From Haberlea rhodopensis (Eukaryota > Streptophyta > Magnoliopsida > Lamiales > Gesneriaceae), in the NCBI GenBank assembly GCA_907163345.1, contig CAJQUN010000003.1, forward strand, positions 10,458,821 through 10,522,820: 64,000 nucleotides of DNA. Reading direction: 5' to 3'. Below, piece by piece: positions 32,644 to 43,307 of the stretch. A program made the position numbers and the translations under genes. Positions within the stretch are counted from its first letter, which is position 1. Each line of letters begins with the position of its first letter. The notes under the pieces were generated by a model. The model made no database searches and was not told the DNA's origin. It saw only the letters and a list, made by a program, of their open reading frames with translations.

Positions 32644-33957
32644 ATGGCGGCTATGAATCTCAATGAAGAGGTGGGCGATGTGGGTAGCGTAAACGCAAGT
32701 ATTGGACAGGCAAACCCTCTACCTCCACCGGCTGTAAGCATGGAACCAGTGGCTCAGTTATTGCTACCAGGTGAGATTAGCTTGACTCAGTTTCTATCGT
32801 ATCACCCACCTCGGTTTGAGGGAACAGAGTCCGGAGAGGAGGCTGAGGAGTGGCTGGAAAGGCTTGAACAGATTTTTGTATCGGCTCCTTGTGCTGTTAC
32901 AGCTTGGCTGAGGCTAGCGGAGTTCCAGTTAGCAAAGAAACCTTTAATGTGGTGGAGGAGCACTGTAATGGAACAGAGAGCACAAGGTGCAGTGATTGAT
33001 TGGACGCTTTTCAGAACCCGGTTTCTGAACCGGTACTTCTCGGCAGCAGCAAGACAGACGAAGGAGGATGAGTTTGCAAGTTTGAAACAAGGAAGCATGA
33101 CAGTGTCCGATTATGCCACGCAGTACTCTTCGTTACTGAGATATGTTCCACATATTGCCACCAATGGACATGCCAAAATGAGGAATTTCATGAAGGGACT
33201 GCGACCGAAACTTTTTGATCAGGTTATTTCCAACAAACCCACTTCTTTTGATGATGCCCTCACCAGAGCGGAGCTAGCAGAGATCGGGGTCGGCGCCTAC
33301 CCGGACGTTGCACCCCCACAAGTCCCACCGCCGCGGCCAATGTCTAATAATCTGAAGCCACGAGGAGAATCATTTAAATTTCGTGGGGCTTCTTCTTCAT
33401 CTTCTCGGTTTGGTGGGAGAAGAATGGATAACAGGAGGGGCGGTGCGCCTAACAACAGAGGGCAGACTCAAGTGAATAGGAGTGGAGTGGTGAAGTGCCA
33501 TTTTTGTGGAGGACCGCATCACATGCGAGACTGTACTGCTTGTTATAAATGTGGCCAGATGGGCCACATATCCCGGTTTTGTCAGAATGGTGATGGTCAG
33601 GTAGATCTGAGAGGAGGCAGAGGGAGGTTTTCTACCGGGACAGTACAGCAGAGGCCACCGATGGTACCTCGTCAGGGGGGAGGTGATGGGGCCACCCCAG
33701 GGACAGGTCTATGCATTGACCAGGGAGCAGGCCGATGCAGCTCCAGAAGAGGTTATAGCTGGTACGTGCCTATTATTTACATATTCCGCCTTTATTTTGA
33801 TAGACACAGGTGCTTCACACTCCTTTGTGTCTGCGGACTTTGTGGCGAGACATCATATGTGCACGTCTCCGTTACCCACGTCTCTCTTGGTCTCGACACC
33901 CACCGGAAAGAAAGTTGTTGCGGATTAGTTTCTAATGGACTGCCTCATTTATTTTGA
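32644..33957 (+). pseudogene. gag: Tekay gag
   Basis: The likely start is the ATG at 32644 (MAAMNLNEE), about 200 bases after the primer site. The retrotransposon gag domain spans roughly residues 45-210, including FEGTESGEEAEEWLERLEQI and FLNRYFSAAARQTKEDEFAS. A basic, Gly/Ser/Asn-rich stretch follows. Two zinc knuckles come next: Cys-x2-Cys-x4-His-x3-Cys from residue 285 and the standard Cys-x2-Cys-x4-His-x4-Cys from residue 300. After about 33680 this frame leaves gag and reads the protease out of phase. The likely cause is a one-base change in the run of six G at 33675-33680. Codons beyond that point are not real gag. Confidence 0.92.
33683..33928 (+). pseudogene. Tekay protease fragment
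   Basis: The frame carries the retropepsin active site as LIDTGASHSFVS (residues about 39-50 of this frame), with the usual VYALTREQADAAPEEVIAGT lead-in. It is one frame off from gag and ends at a TAG at 33926-33928. The following reverse transcriptase frame has the same phase, so only the TAG separates them. Chromoviruses normally make gag-pol as one frame or with a single recoding event, so the two breaks suggest decay. Confidence 0.88.
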
Positions 33958-35595
33958 GGGCAATGAGGTGAAGGCAGATTTGATTGTTCTGAGCATGTCA
34001 GATTTCGACTGCATTGTGGGCATCGACATTCTGAACAGATATCAGGCAGTAGTGGATTGCCGACAGAGGACAGTACGGTTCAGATCTCATTTGGGAGTTC
34101 AGTGGATTTTCTATGGCAACGGTTCTTGTGCGAAGATTCCGTTGATCTCGGCAATCAAAATGTCCCAACTATTGGAACGTGGACATATGGGCTATCTCAT
34201 TTATGCCGTGGATCTGTTGGGAAAAAGCAAGGAGTTAAAAGTTGAGGACATACCAGTAGTAGCGGAATTTGCTGATGTGTTCCCGGAGGAGATTCCAGGA
34301 TTCCCACCGACTAGGGAAGTCAAGTTTGGGATTGAGTTATTACCGGGGACATCCGCTATTTCTCGTGCCCCTTACCGAATGGCACCGGCAGAATTAAGAG
34401 AACTGAAGGAGCAGTTGCAGGAACTCCTTGATAAAGGATATATACGCCCTAGCGTATCGCCTTGGGGCGCACCAGTTCTTTTTGTAAAGAAGAAGGATGG
34501 CTCGATGCGGTTGTGCATCGATTACCGGCAACTGAATAAGGCTACGGTAAAGAACAAGTATCCTCTTCCAAGGATTGACGATCTGTTTGACCAGTTGCAA
34601 GGTACCAGACTTTATAGCAAGATTGATCTGAGATCCGGGTACCACCAGATACGGGTCAGGGAGGAAGATGTACAGAAGACAGCATTTCGGACTAGGTATG
34701 GACATTACGAGTTCTTAGTAATGCCGTTTGGTGTGACGAACGCCCCGGCTGTCTTTATGAGCTTGATGAATCGGGTGTTCCAACCCTATCTGGATCAGTT
34801 CGTCATCGTATTTATTGACGATATACTAATCTACTCCAGGAGCGAGGAAGAGCACGTGAAACACTTGAGGACAGTGCTCCAGATCCTCAGAGATCACCAA
34901 TTATATGCCAAGCTCAGCAAGTGTGAGTTTTGGTTGAGTAGAGTAGTATTTCTGGGGCATGTCATATCCAGCAGTGGGATTTCTGTGGACCCCAGGAAGA
35001 TTGAGGCTGTGATGGAGTGGGCTGCACCCACTTCGGTGCCCGAGATTCGGAGTTTCCTTGGTTTGGCTTATCGACGCTTCGTCGAAGGATTTTCGAAGAT
35101 TGCTAAGCCACTGACTCAGTTGACTCAGAAGGGGATACCGTTTTATTGGTCTGAGGCTTGTGAGCAGAGCTTCCAGGAACTGAAGCACCGGTTGACCACA
35201 GCACCTGTTTTGGTGATTCCCTCGGAAAATAAGAGGTTTGTTCTGTATACTGACGCGTCACTTCAGGGCTTGGGATGCGTATTGATGCAAGATAAGCACG
35301 TGGTGGCTTATGCATCAAGGCAGTTGAAGCCGCATGAGTCCAGGTACCCGGTCCACGATTTGGAGTTAGCAGCTATTATCTTCGCCTTGAAGATTTGGAG
35401 GCATTATCTGTATGGTACCTCCTTCACCATTTATACAGATCACAAGAGCCTGAAATTCTTGTTTACTCAGGCGGGGTTGAATATGCGTCAGAGGAGATGG
35501 ATGGACCTACTTAAAGATTATGACTGTGAAATAGAGTACCATCCGGGGAAGGCCAATTTGACAGCAGACGCCTTGAGTCGGAAGGTGAGGAATAC
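33935..35595 (+). pseudogene. pol: Tekay reverse transcriptase and RNase H, cut by the nested insertion
   Basis: The protease tail ([11 protein letters not shown]) leads into the reverse transcriptase. Fingers and palm carry [20 protein letters not shown], the motif A region [15 protein letters not shown] and the catalytic FIDDIL at about residues 293-298. RNase H has [16 protein letters not shown] near residue 440, [12 protein letters not shown], and [15 protein letters not shown] at its end. The frame is then interrupted at 35595 by the Athila-like element and ends by chance at 35632 within that LTR. All catalytic residues seen are intact. In the palm end, [19 protein letters not shown] appears to lack a residue or two compared with the usual GLAGYYRRF. 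Confidence 0.93.
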
Positions 35596-37120
35596 TGATG
35601 TGACTAGAAATAGACACATCTATTGCACTTAATTGTCTACGATTTGGTATATTTTGATGGATAAATTGATACATATGCTACCTAATCGTATATTTGTGTA
35701 AATGTAGGGAAAGGTGAAGAAATCAAGCTAAAATGATGAAAGAAGCAATAAAGTTGAAGAAAAGAGGAAAAACCGGAATCAAAGACACATGTTGCTCCTT
35801 TCTCCTCAAATTTCTATGTATTCCAGCCAAGTTTTGGGAATGTGGTCCATATAAAAGTTGTAGAACTTTGAGTTATCTTCGCGTGGACAGCTGACTCGTC
35901 GAATTCGGAGTTCGTATGTGAAAGTTATGGCCAAAATACAAAACTCGCCAGAAAAATGATGGACAGGCGTAATTACGCCATTCACAGGCGTAATTACGCC
36001 AACGCTACGGCATGTCTAGGCGTAGCTACGCCATTATACGCGTAATTACGCCTGAAGACTTTTGGAAAATTAAAAAACTTGATTTCTTTCCTTCCCACAT
36101 GGATTCTAACCTACTCCATCAGCCTCCCAATACATATATACTCGAAATTCAGACATTTTAACCATCTAGATAGTTAGGGTAGAGTAGTTTAGGATAGTTT
36201 TATAATTTTTCTCTCAATTTTGTTGAAGAACGCTACGAAGATCGAAGCGAAGGCGGGATTGACACCTCGACGAGCGGAGATTGGATTAGTTTTCTTTCCC
36301 TTGTTTTTATTTATTGCTTTATCTTAGATTATGTCTAGCTAGTTTTTAATTCTTGGTTGAGGAAGACAAATCCTTGGATTTTATTTATCTTGGGGAGATT
36401 CTTATGCTTTACTTATCAATTTTCTTGAGTATCAAGAGTTTTTCTGATTTTATTGATATGATTGTTGTGTTTGTTTATTGGATTGACAACCTAATAACTT
36501 GCATGAAATCTAACGCTAAATTAGATATCAAATACGGAATTGTTTGATCCCTCTAATTTATGAAGCAACTAAGATTAATTAAATTCCGCTTGTGAGTTTA
36601 TTAAATTCTTAGGAAGAACACTTGACTAGATTAAACATAGACGCTTGGATTATGTTGTTTAGCTTCATCGATCTCACTAGTTCATATGCTATCATCGATT
36701 TAAATCTTAATCGCTTGTATTTTGATTGATTGTTTGATAAGGGTTAAACTAGAACGCTTGGGCTACTTAACTAAACGTAAGGTGAGATAGGACTTTGATT
36801 ATTGGATTAAACGTCCAACGATGAATATTCATATGAAAAATTGAGTCTTTTGTGAATCGATGAAATAGATGATAATTCCAAGGAATAGTCGGCCGATACC
36901 AAGAATCGCTTTCATTAGTTTAATCTTTAATTTTAATTTAAGTAGTATAATTCAATCAACTTCACAACCCCATCTTTTATTATTCTTTTATTTTGATTTT
37001 CATTAACACAAAGATTCACACCTCCTCGTGGGATCGATCCCTACTCACGCTACTACATTATTGTTATCAATCTTGAGGATTGAGTGGGGTTAATTTGGGC
37101 GTACACGATAAGCGCTACCA
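35596..37120 (+). repeat. 5' LTR of the short Athila-like element
   Basis: It runs TGATGTGACT to GCGCTACCA. It holds four GGCGTAATTACGCC-type palindromes at 35966-36052 together with an ACGCTACGGCA word also found in the minus-strand Athila element. No gene is recognised. Confidence 0.95.
35966..36052. repeat. Four GGCGTAATTACGCC-type palindromes, short Athila-like 5' LTR
   Basis: Copies lie at about 35966, 35987, 36019 (centre AGCT) and 36039 (left arm ACGCGTA). The 3' LTR carries the same four at 40528-40614. Confidence 0.92.
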
Positions 37121-37125
37121 AATTT

Positions 37126-37143
37126 TGGCGCCGTTGCCGGGGA
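37126..37143 (+). other. Primer-binding site for tRNA-Asp (short Athila-like element)
   Basis: TGGCGCCGTTGCCGGGGA lies five bases after the LTR edge and is identical to the site of the minus-strand Athila element. Confidence 0.93.
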
Positions 37144-37260
37144 GGCGTTGTATATTTTTGTGTTAATATTTTCTGTTTTCTTTCTTTCTCTTTCTTTTTC
37201 CCCACCGCTACTCTTGTTTGTTAGTGCTTACAGGTTGATTTCTCAAAATCGGATCTTATC

Positions 37261-38730
37261 ATGGAGGACTATAGGCGACTAGACGAATTGGAGTATCTTG
37301 TGCACCAACTTGGCGTAGGGAGTGGACAAAGTGCATACAACTCAAGTTGGAGTGATCATCTCAATCTCAACTATGACAATCAATGGATGAGCCCACCTCC
37401 ACCTTACATGCAGTCCTATCTACCGCCATACATACCACAATATTCGTCATGGCAGCAACAACCTCAATACCATACCCCTGGTGAGTCTTTAGAGAATCTT
37501 GTTTTAGCACTTAATGACAATACTTTGCAATTTCAACAGGAATTCAGGGCTAGCACTCAGAATTTGGGTAACCAAATCGAGCAACTTATTAAATCAGCCG
37601 ATCAGATAGCAGCACAACCCACCGACTTTATACCCTCCCGGACGATGGAGGCACCACGAGAGAACATGGTTGCAATCGCCTCAAGGAGTGACGAAGAGGT
37701 AGGAACCCCGGGGGAGGTGGTACTGATGCCACCCAAGCTAGAAGAGGAGACACATGTGCCACTAGAAGAAGAGGAGCTTGCACATCATGCATCTCCACAA
37801 GGTATGTCTCCAACAACCCCCTATGTTGAATATGATCATGAACCCTTTGAAGAGAAAAAGGAACCGAAGGTCGAATACTGTGATGAAATGGACATGTTTG
37901 ATGATTTTTTCTCTGACGATGAGGAGAAGGAAACTCCTACAAAATGCACGGATCCTGGTATGTTCACTGTCCCATGCATGATTGGAAATAATAGAATTGA
38001 TAAGGCCATGCTAGACTTAGGAGCAGCAATAAATGTTATGCCTTATTCAATCTACACCTCTTTAGACCTAGGACCTCTTAAAAAATCTGAAATTGATATT
38101 CAATTAGCAAATAGGTCTACTGTGCATCATAGGGGAATACTTGAGGACGTTCTAGTGAAAGTCGATAAATTGGTCTTTCCTGCTGACTTCTACGTACTTG
38201 ACATGGAAAATGATAATAAAAGCAGCCCTATTCTGTTAGGGAGACCATTTTTGAAAATTTCCAAGTGCATAATAGATGTAAGTGGTGGTGCTTTTACTAT
38301 GGAGTTTAATGGTGAGGTAGCTAAGTTCAATACTCATGATCCCGTTCATCCTACTACTGATTATACTATTGGCATCACACATCACGTATCACTAGAAAAA
38401 TCACATACTGTCACTGAGCATGAACATGGGGTAACTACTGATCGACCTGTTGACGAAGGAGGTATGGGAGAAATTTTGACTGATACTTCATGTATTACTA
38501 CTGCTTTACCAAATTCTCCTTTTAAAAATCTCAATTTTGAATTGCAGGTACCTGATGTTGAGCTGAAACTTCCTCCTGAACCTCACGATACATCAATAGA
38601 AAACGAGGGGATGCGAAAAGGGTTGAGGACCTCCAAGAAGTATAAGGCGAATAGGCATCGCCTTCGAGCTGTCAGAAGGATACTGAGGTGGGAAAAGGTG
38701 GCATTGGACACCAAACATGACCCACCATGA
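37261..38730 (+). CDS. Intact 489-residue gag-tail/protease-like protein of a non-autonomous Athila-like element
   Basis: The ATG at 37261 lies about 120 bases after the primer site. The N-terminal part is Pro/Gln/Tyr-rich. Residues about 78-120 (SLENLVLALNDNTLQFQQEF and on) resemble the coiled coil at the end of Athila gag. An acidic region follows, with EDEV- and DDFFSDDEEKE-like stretches. The protease-like domain runs from GMFTVPCMIG with Asp252 in MLDLGAAINVMP, the Athila form of the active site, to PILLGRPFL near residue 326. A basic C-terminus (RKGLRTSKKYKANRHRLRAV) may bind RNA. It lacks the capsid core of Athila gag and any polymerase. No stop or frameshift is seen, and with near-identical LTRs it may still be expressed. 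Confidence 0.85.
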   Translation: MEDYRRLDELEYLVHQLGVGSGQSAYNSSWSDHLNLNYDNQWMSPPPPYMQSYLPPYIPQYSSWQQQPQYHTPGESLENLVLALNDNTLQFQQEFRASTQNLGNQIEQLIKSADQIAAQPTDFIPSRTMEAPRENMVAIASRSDEEVGTPGEVVLMPPKLEEETHVPLEEEELAHHASPQGMSPTTPYVEYDHEPFEEKKEPKVEYCDEMDMFDDFFSDDEEKETPTKCTDPGMFTVPCMIGNNRIDKAMLDLGAAINVMPYSIYTSLDLGPLKKSEIDIQLANRSTVHHRGILEDVLVKVDKLVFPADFYVLDMENDNKSSPILLGRPFLKISKCIIDVSGGAFTMEFNGEVAKFNTHDPVHPTTDYTIGITHHVSLEKSHTVTEHEHGVTTDRPVDEGGMGEILTDTSCITTALPNSPFKNLNFELQVPDVELKLPPEPHDTSIENEGMRKGLRTSKKYKANRHRLRAVRRILRWEKVALDTKHDPP

Positions 38731-40156
38731 GCACGAGCATTGGAGTCGGGCCACCGACGTTAAACAGAGGCGCTGCTTGGGAGGCAACCCAAGGGGAGTT
38801 AGTTTCCCTTTCTTTTTATTTTTTATTGCTTTATTAGTTAGACTTTTCTCGTTTCTTGTATTTTTGCCTTACATTGGGGACAATGTAAGATTTAAGTATG
38901 GGGGAGGGATTAGTAGTGTGTTATTGTTTTTCTTATTTCAAAAATACAAAAAAATCGAAAAATTTAAAATTTTGAGCTCATAAGTAATGAACACATGCTT
39001 AGAATCACTAGCCCATGATGAAACCTAATTGATATCATGCATGCTTTTGAACATAGGTGAATTGTTAACCTTGGAACACTTTGAACTCTAATGCAAAGTT
39101 TACTTTAACTTAGTAGTTGAATATTTTGAGCACATTATTGTCATGGCTTGTGAAGTGTGCATAGCTTAGTGAAGATTGTGTAAACTTTGTGATAGTCTTA
39201 AGAAGTCTCTAATACATGCTAGAACTTAACTACATGCTCTTTGAGGCGTATGTCTAGACTACTTGCAAACATGAAAGTGATATAGGCAATCTTTGATGCG
39301 TTTGAGCCTTTCAAGCCTACCATGTAAATAAAATCAATCTCTAGTACCCTTTTTTGAGCTTTAATGCAGAAGAATGGTAGTATGCTAAGCATACTAAAGA
39401 CCCCCATTCAACATTTCTTGACTAGCTTATCATCCTACCCTTTTAGCCTAAATATGATTTCAATCCATACCTTTTAAGGGAGTATGATGTATTTCATTCA
39501 AATGCACTTGGGAATCATTGAAGTATATTTGTGAACTTTATTGTCAAAAGAATGAAATACATGAAAGAAAAGGAATGCCTTGAGGAAATAGATAAAAATA
39601 TGACTCCAAGGGGAGCCAAGGCACTAAAGAAGAAAAATGTTGAAATAAACCTTGAAAAAAATGAACAAGGTTTGAAAATTCATACAAGAAGAGAAGCTTT
39701 TAGTGTGCATTTCATCATACTCTCTTGTTTGAATATCCTTACCCTTTCTTTCATAAGCCAATACCTAGGCCAAGCTACAAGCTAATAAAGACCTACTTGA
39801 TTTATGTTTGCAAAGTAGCTAAGATAGTGGAGAAGAGTGTGCAAGTGAGCTTATACTTGTGTTAGTGTATGACTTGAACTATTGTGTATTTACATATTTT
39901 GGAACTATAATTTGTACACAACACTTGTTTATGACCACACACACACGTTCACTATTTTGTTGAGTATGAAATGTATAGGGATTGAAATTGTTCCACTGTT
40001 AATTTTTCACCGCCTTTCATTACTATGCATGTTTATAATTGTTGAGGCATAAAAGTGAGGACAAGTTAGTTTGTTTTGATGCTATGAGCCAAGCAAAAAG
40101 ATTTTAGTTTTGTCTGATTTACTCGAGGTCGAGTAAAGAGTAAGTATGGGGGTGTT
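38731..40156 (+). other. Non-coding 3' region of the short Athila-like element
   Basis: Right after the frame lies GCGCTGCTTGGGAGGCAACC (38771-38790). The inverted repeat ACATTGGGGACAATGT (38871-38886) follows, then AAGTATGGGGGAGG. A purine tract AAGTATGGGGGTGTT precedes the 3' LTR at 40157. The same motif order exists in the minus-strand Athila element. The frame at 39531-39785 and other short frames have no motif. Confidence 0.8.
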
Positions 40157-41683
40157 TGATGTGACTAGAAATAGACACATCTATTGCACTTAATTGTCTA
40201 CGATTTGGTATATTTTGATGGATAAATTGATACATATGCTACCTAATCGTATATTTGTGTAAATGTAGGGAAAGGTGAAGAAATCAAGCTAAAATGATGA
40301 AAGAAGCAATAAAGTTGAAGAAAAGAGGAAAAAACCGGAATCAAAGACACATGTTGCTCCTTTCTCCTCAAATTTCTATGTATTCCAGCCAAGTTTTGGG
40401 AATGTGGTCCATATAAAAGTTGTAGAACTTTGAGTTATCTTCGCGTGGACAGCTGACTCGTCGAATTCGGAGTTCGTATGTGAAAGTTATGGCCAAAATA
40501 CAAAACTCGCCAGAAAAATGATGGACAGGCGTAATTACGCCATTCACAGGCGTAATTACGCCAACGCTACGGCATGTCTAGGCGTAGCTACGCCATTATA
40601 CGCGTAATTACGCCTGAAGACTTTTGGAAAATTAAAAAACTTGATTTCTTTCCTTCCCACATGGATTCTAACCTACTCCATCAGCCTCCCAATACATATA
40701 TACTCGAAATTCAGACATTTTAACCATCTAGATAGTTAGGGTAGAGTAGTTTAGGATAGTTTTATAATTTTTCTCTCAATTTTGTTGAAGAACGCTACGA
40801 AGATCGAAGCGAAGGCGGGATTGACACCTCGACGAGCGGAGATTGGATTAGTTTTCTTTCCCTTGTTTTTATTTATTGCTTTATCTTAGATTATGTCTAG
40901 CTAGTTTTTAATTCTTGGTTGAGGAAGACAAATCCTTGGATTTTATTTATCTTGGGGAGATTCTTATGCTTTACTTATCAATTTTCTTGAGTATCAAGAG
41001 TTTTTTCTGATTTTATTGATATGATTGTTGTGTTTGTTTATTGGATTGACAACCTAATAACTTGCATGAAATCTAACGCTAAATTAGATATCAAATACGG
41101 AATTGTTTGATCCCTCTAATTTATGAAGCAACTAAGATTAATTAAATTCCGCTTGTGAGTTTATTAAATTCTTAGGAAGAACACTTGACTAGATTAAACA
41201 TAGACGCTTGGATTATGTTGTTTAGCTTCATCGATCTCACTAGTTCATATGCTATCATCGATTTAAATCTTAATCGCTTGTATTTTGATTGATTGTTTGA
41301 TAAGGGTTAAACTAGAACGCTTGGGCTACTTAACTAAACGTAAGGTGAGATATGACTTTGATTATTGGATTAAACGTCCAACGATGAATATTCATATGAA
41401 AAATTGAGTCTTTTGTGAATCGATGAAATAGATGATAATTCCAAGGAATAGTCGGCCGATACCAAGAATCGCTTTCATTAGTTTAATCTTTAATTTTAAT
41501 TTAAGTAGTATAATTCAATCAACTTCACAACCCCATCTTTTATTATTCTTTTATTTTGATTTTCATTAACACAAAGATTCACACCTCCTCGTGGGATCGA
41601 TCCCTACTCACGCTACTACATTATTGTTATCAATCTTGAGGATTGAGTGGGGTTAATTTGGGCGTACACGATAAGCGCTACCA
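40157..41683 (+). repeat. 3' LTR of the short Athila-like element
   Basis: 1527 bp; it matches the 5' LTR except for one extra A near 40332, one extra T near 41004 and G/T at about 41351. The palindrome array is at 40528-40614. Confidence 0.95.
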
Positions 41684-41688
41684 AATAC

Positions 41689-43237
41689 TGCTGAGGATGT
41701 CATGCATTTGTCGGCTATGATGACTTCTTGTTGCCATATGGGCTATGACTTCGATGTGAATACATCACCGGTTTGGGTATCGACCTTATTGGCTGAGCCA
41801 GATATCTATGAGAATATCAGGAGAGCTCAGAGGACAGATGATGAGATTCAGAGATGGTCGTCATTGGCACTTCAGGGGCAGCCATCAAAGTTCAGAGTGG
41901 CTGAGGATGGTTCCTTCAGACTCGGTAACCGATGGGTAGTTCCATGTACGCCGGAATTGCGCAGAGGAATCTTGGAACGGGCTCATAGTAGCCGATTCAG
42001 CATCCATCCAGGAGGGAGAAAAATGTATAAGGACTTATGTGATCAGTTCTGGTGGAAGCGGATTAAGCGTGATGTGATCGCTTTTGTCAAGAGATGTTTG
42101 ATCTGCCAGCAAGTTAAGGCAGAGAGGCAGAGACCCGGTGGCGAGCTAAGGAGCTTAGAGATACCGGAGTGGAAGTGGGAACACATATCTACGGACTTTG
42201 TGACCCACCTGCCGAGGACTACTTCGGGCTGTGATGCCATTTGGGTGATCATTGACAGACTGACGAAGGTAGCCCACTTCATTCCATACTGTATGACGTA
42301 CACATACTTGAGGATGGCTCAGTTGTATGTCCGGGACATAGTGAGACTACATGGGATTCCAGTATCTATTGTGTCAGACAGGGACCCACGGTTCACATCT
42401 CATTTCTGGGGAGGTCTTCAGTCAGCTTTGGGTACTGAGGTGAGGTTGAGTACGGCATATCATCCCCAGACGGATGGGCAGACTGAGCGTACCATTCAGA
42501 CGCTGGAGGACATGCTGCGAGCTTGTGTATTGGAGTTTGATGCTTCATGGCAAGATTCCTTGCCCTTGGTAGAATTTTCATACAACAACAGCTATCAGAC
42601 GAGTATTCAGATGGCACCGTTTGAGGCTTTGTATGGTAGGCGTTGTAGGTCGCCATTATACTGGGATGACTTGACCAGTAAAGCTGTGGGAGGACCCGAA
42701 TTGATTCGGGAGATGGAGGATAAGGTAAAGGTTATCCGACAGAAAATGAAGGCAGCCCAGGATAGGCAGACAGCCTATGCGAATAAACGACGGAGACCGT
42801 TAGAGTTTCAGACAGGAGATAGGGTCTTTTTGAAGATTTCACCTTTCAGAGGTGTGGTTCGGTTTGGCATGCGTGGTAAACTGTCTCCGAGGTATGTGGG
42901 ACCGTATGAGATTTTACAGCGCATTGGTACATTAGCTTACCGTTTGGCACTACCACCGTCGTTGTCTAGTATTCACGACGTGTTTCATGTATCTATGCTA
43001 CGGAAATATGAGCCGGATCCGTCGCATGTATTGCAGCCTTCTCAGGTTCAGTTAGATTCTGATGTATCCTATGAGGAACGGCCAGTCAGGATTCTAGATA
43101 GGGCTGATCGCAGGCTTCGGAACAAAGTGATACCTATGGTAAAGGTACAGTGGGATCGCAGGGGTGTCGAAGAGGCCACGTGGGAGACGGAGCAGCATAT
43201 GGTGCAGCACTACCCAAAATTATTCTCTGGTATGTGA
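41689..43237 (+). pseudogene. pol: Tekay integrase with C-terminal chromodomain
   Basis: This is the rest of Tekay pol after the nested insertion; the first ATG at 41702 is not its real start. The zinc-binding part holds HPGGRKMYKDLCDQFWW and CLICQQVK. Counting from 41702, the core has Asp165 (STDFV), Asp226 (VSDRDPRF) and Glu262 (GQTERTIQ), with 35 residues between the last two, as in DD35E. The GPY-type module (RYVGPYEILQRIGTLAYRL) follows. The C-terminus from about residue 455 (VRILDRADRRLRNKVIPMVK, then VQWDRRGVEEATWE) is a chromodomain-like module that targets such elements to heterochromatin. The frame is intact to its stop at 43235-43237. Confidence 0.93.
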
Positions 43238-43307
43238 TTTATGTTTAGTTTTAATTTGGGTAAGTGCATGCGATTTCGAGGGCGAAATCTTGTAAGTAGG
43301 GGAGTAA

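Larger units (their letters stand above)
35596..41683 (+). mobile_element. Short non-autonomous Athila-like element inserted in Tekay pol
   Basis: The LTRs (35596-37120, 1525 bp; 40157-41683, 1527 bp) differ by one substitution and two one-base indels by eye. The target duplication AATAC is at 35591-35595 and 41684-41688. The internal 3.0 kb begins with a tRNA-Asp primer site and encodes one intact 489-codon frame with a protease-like domain. It has no reverse transcriptase, RNase H or integrase. Conserved Athila non-coding motifs follow the frame. The near-identical LTRs show very recent movement, necessarily with enzymes supplied by another element. Confidence 0.94.
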
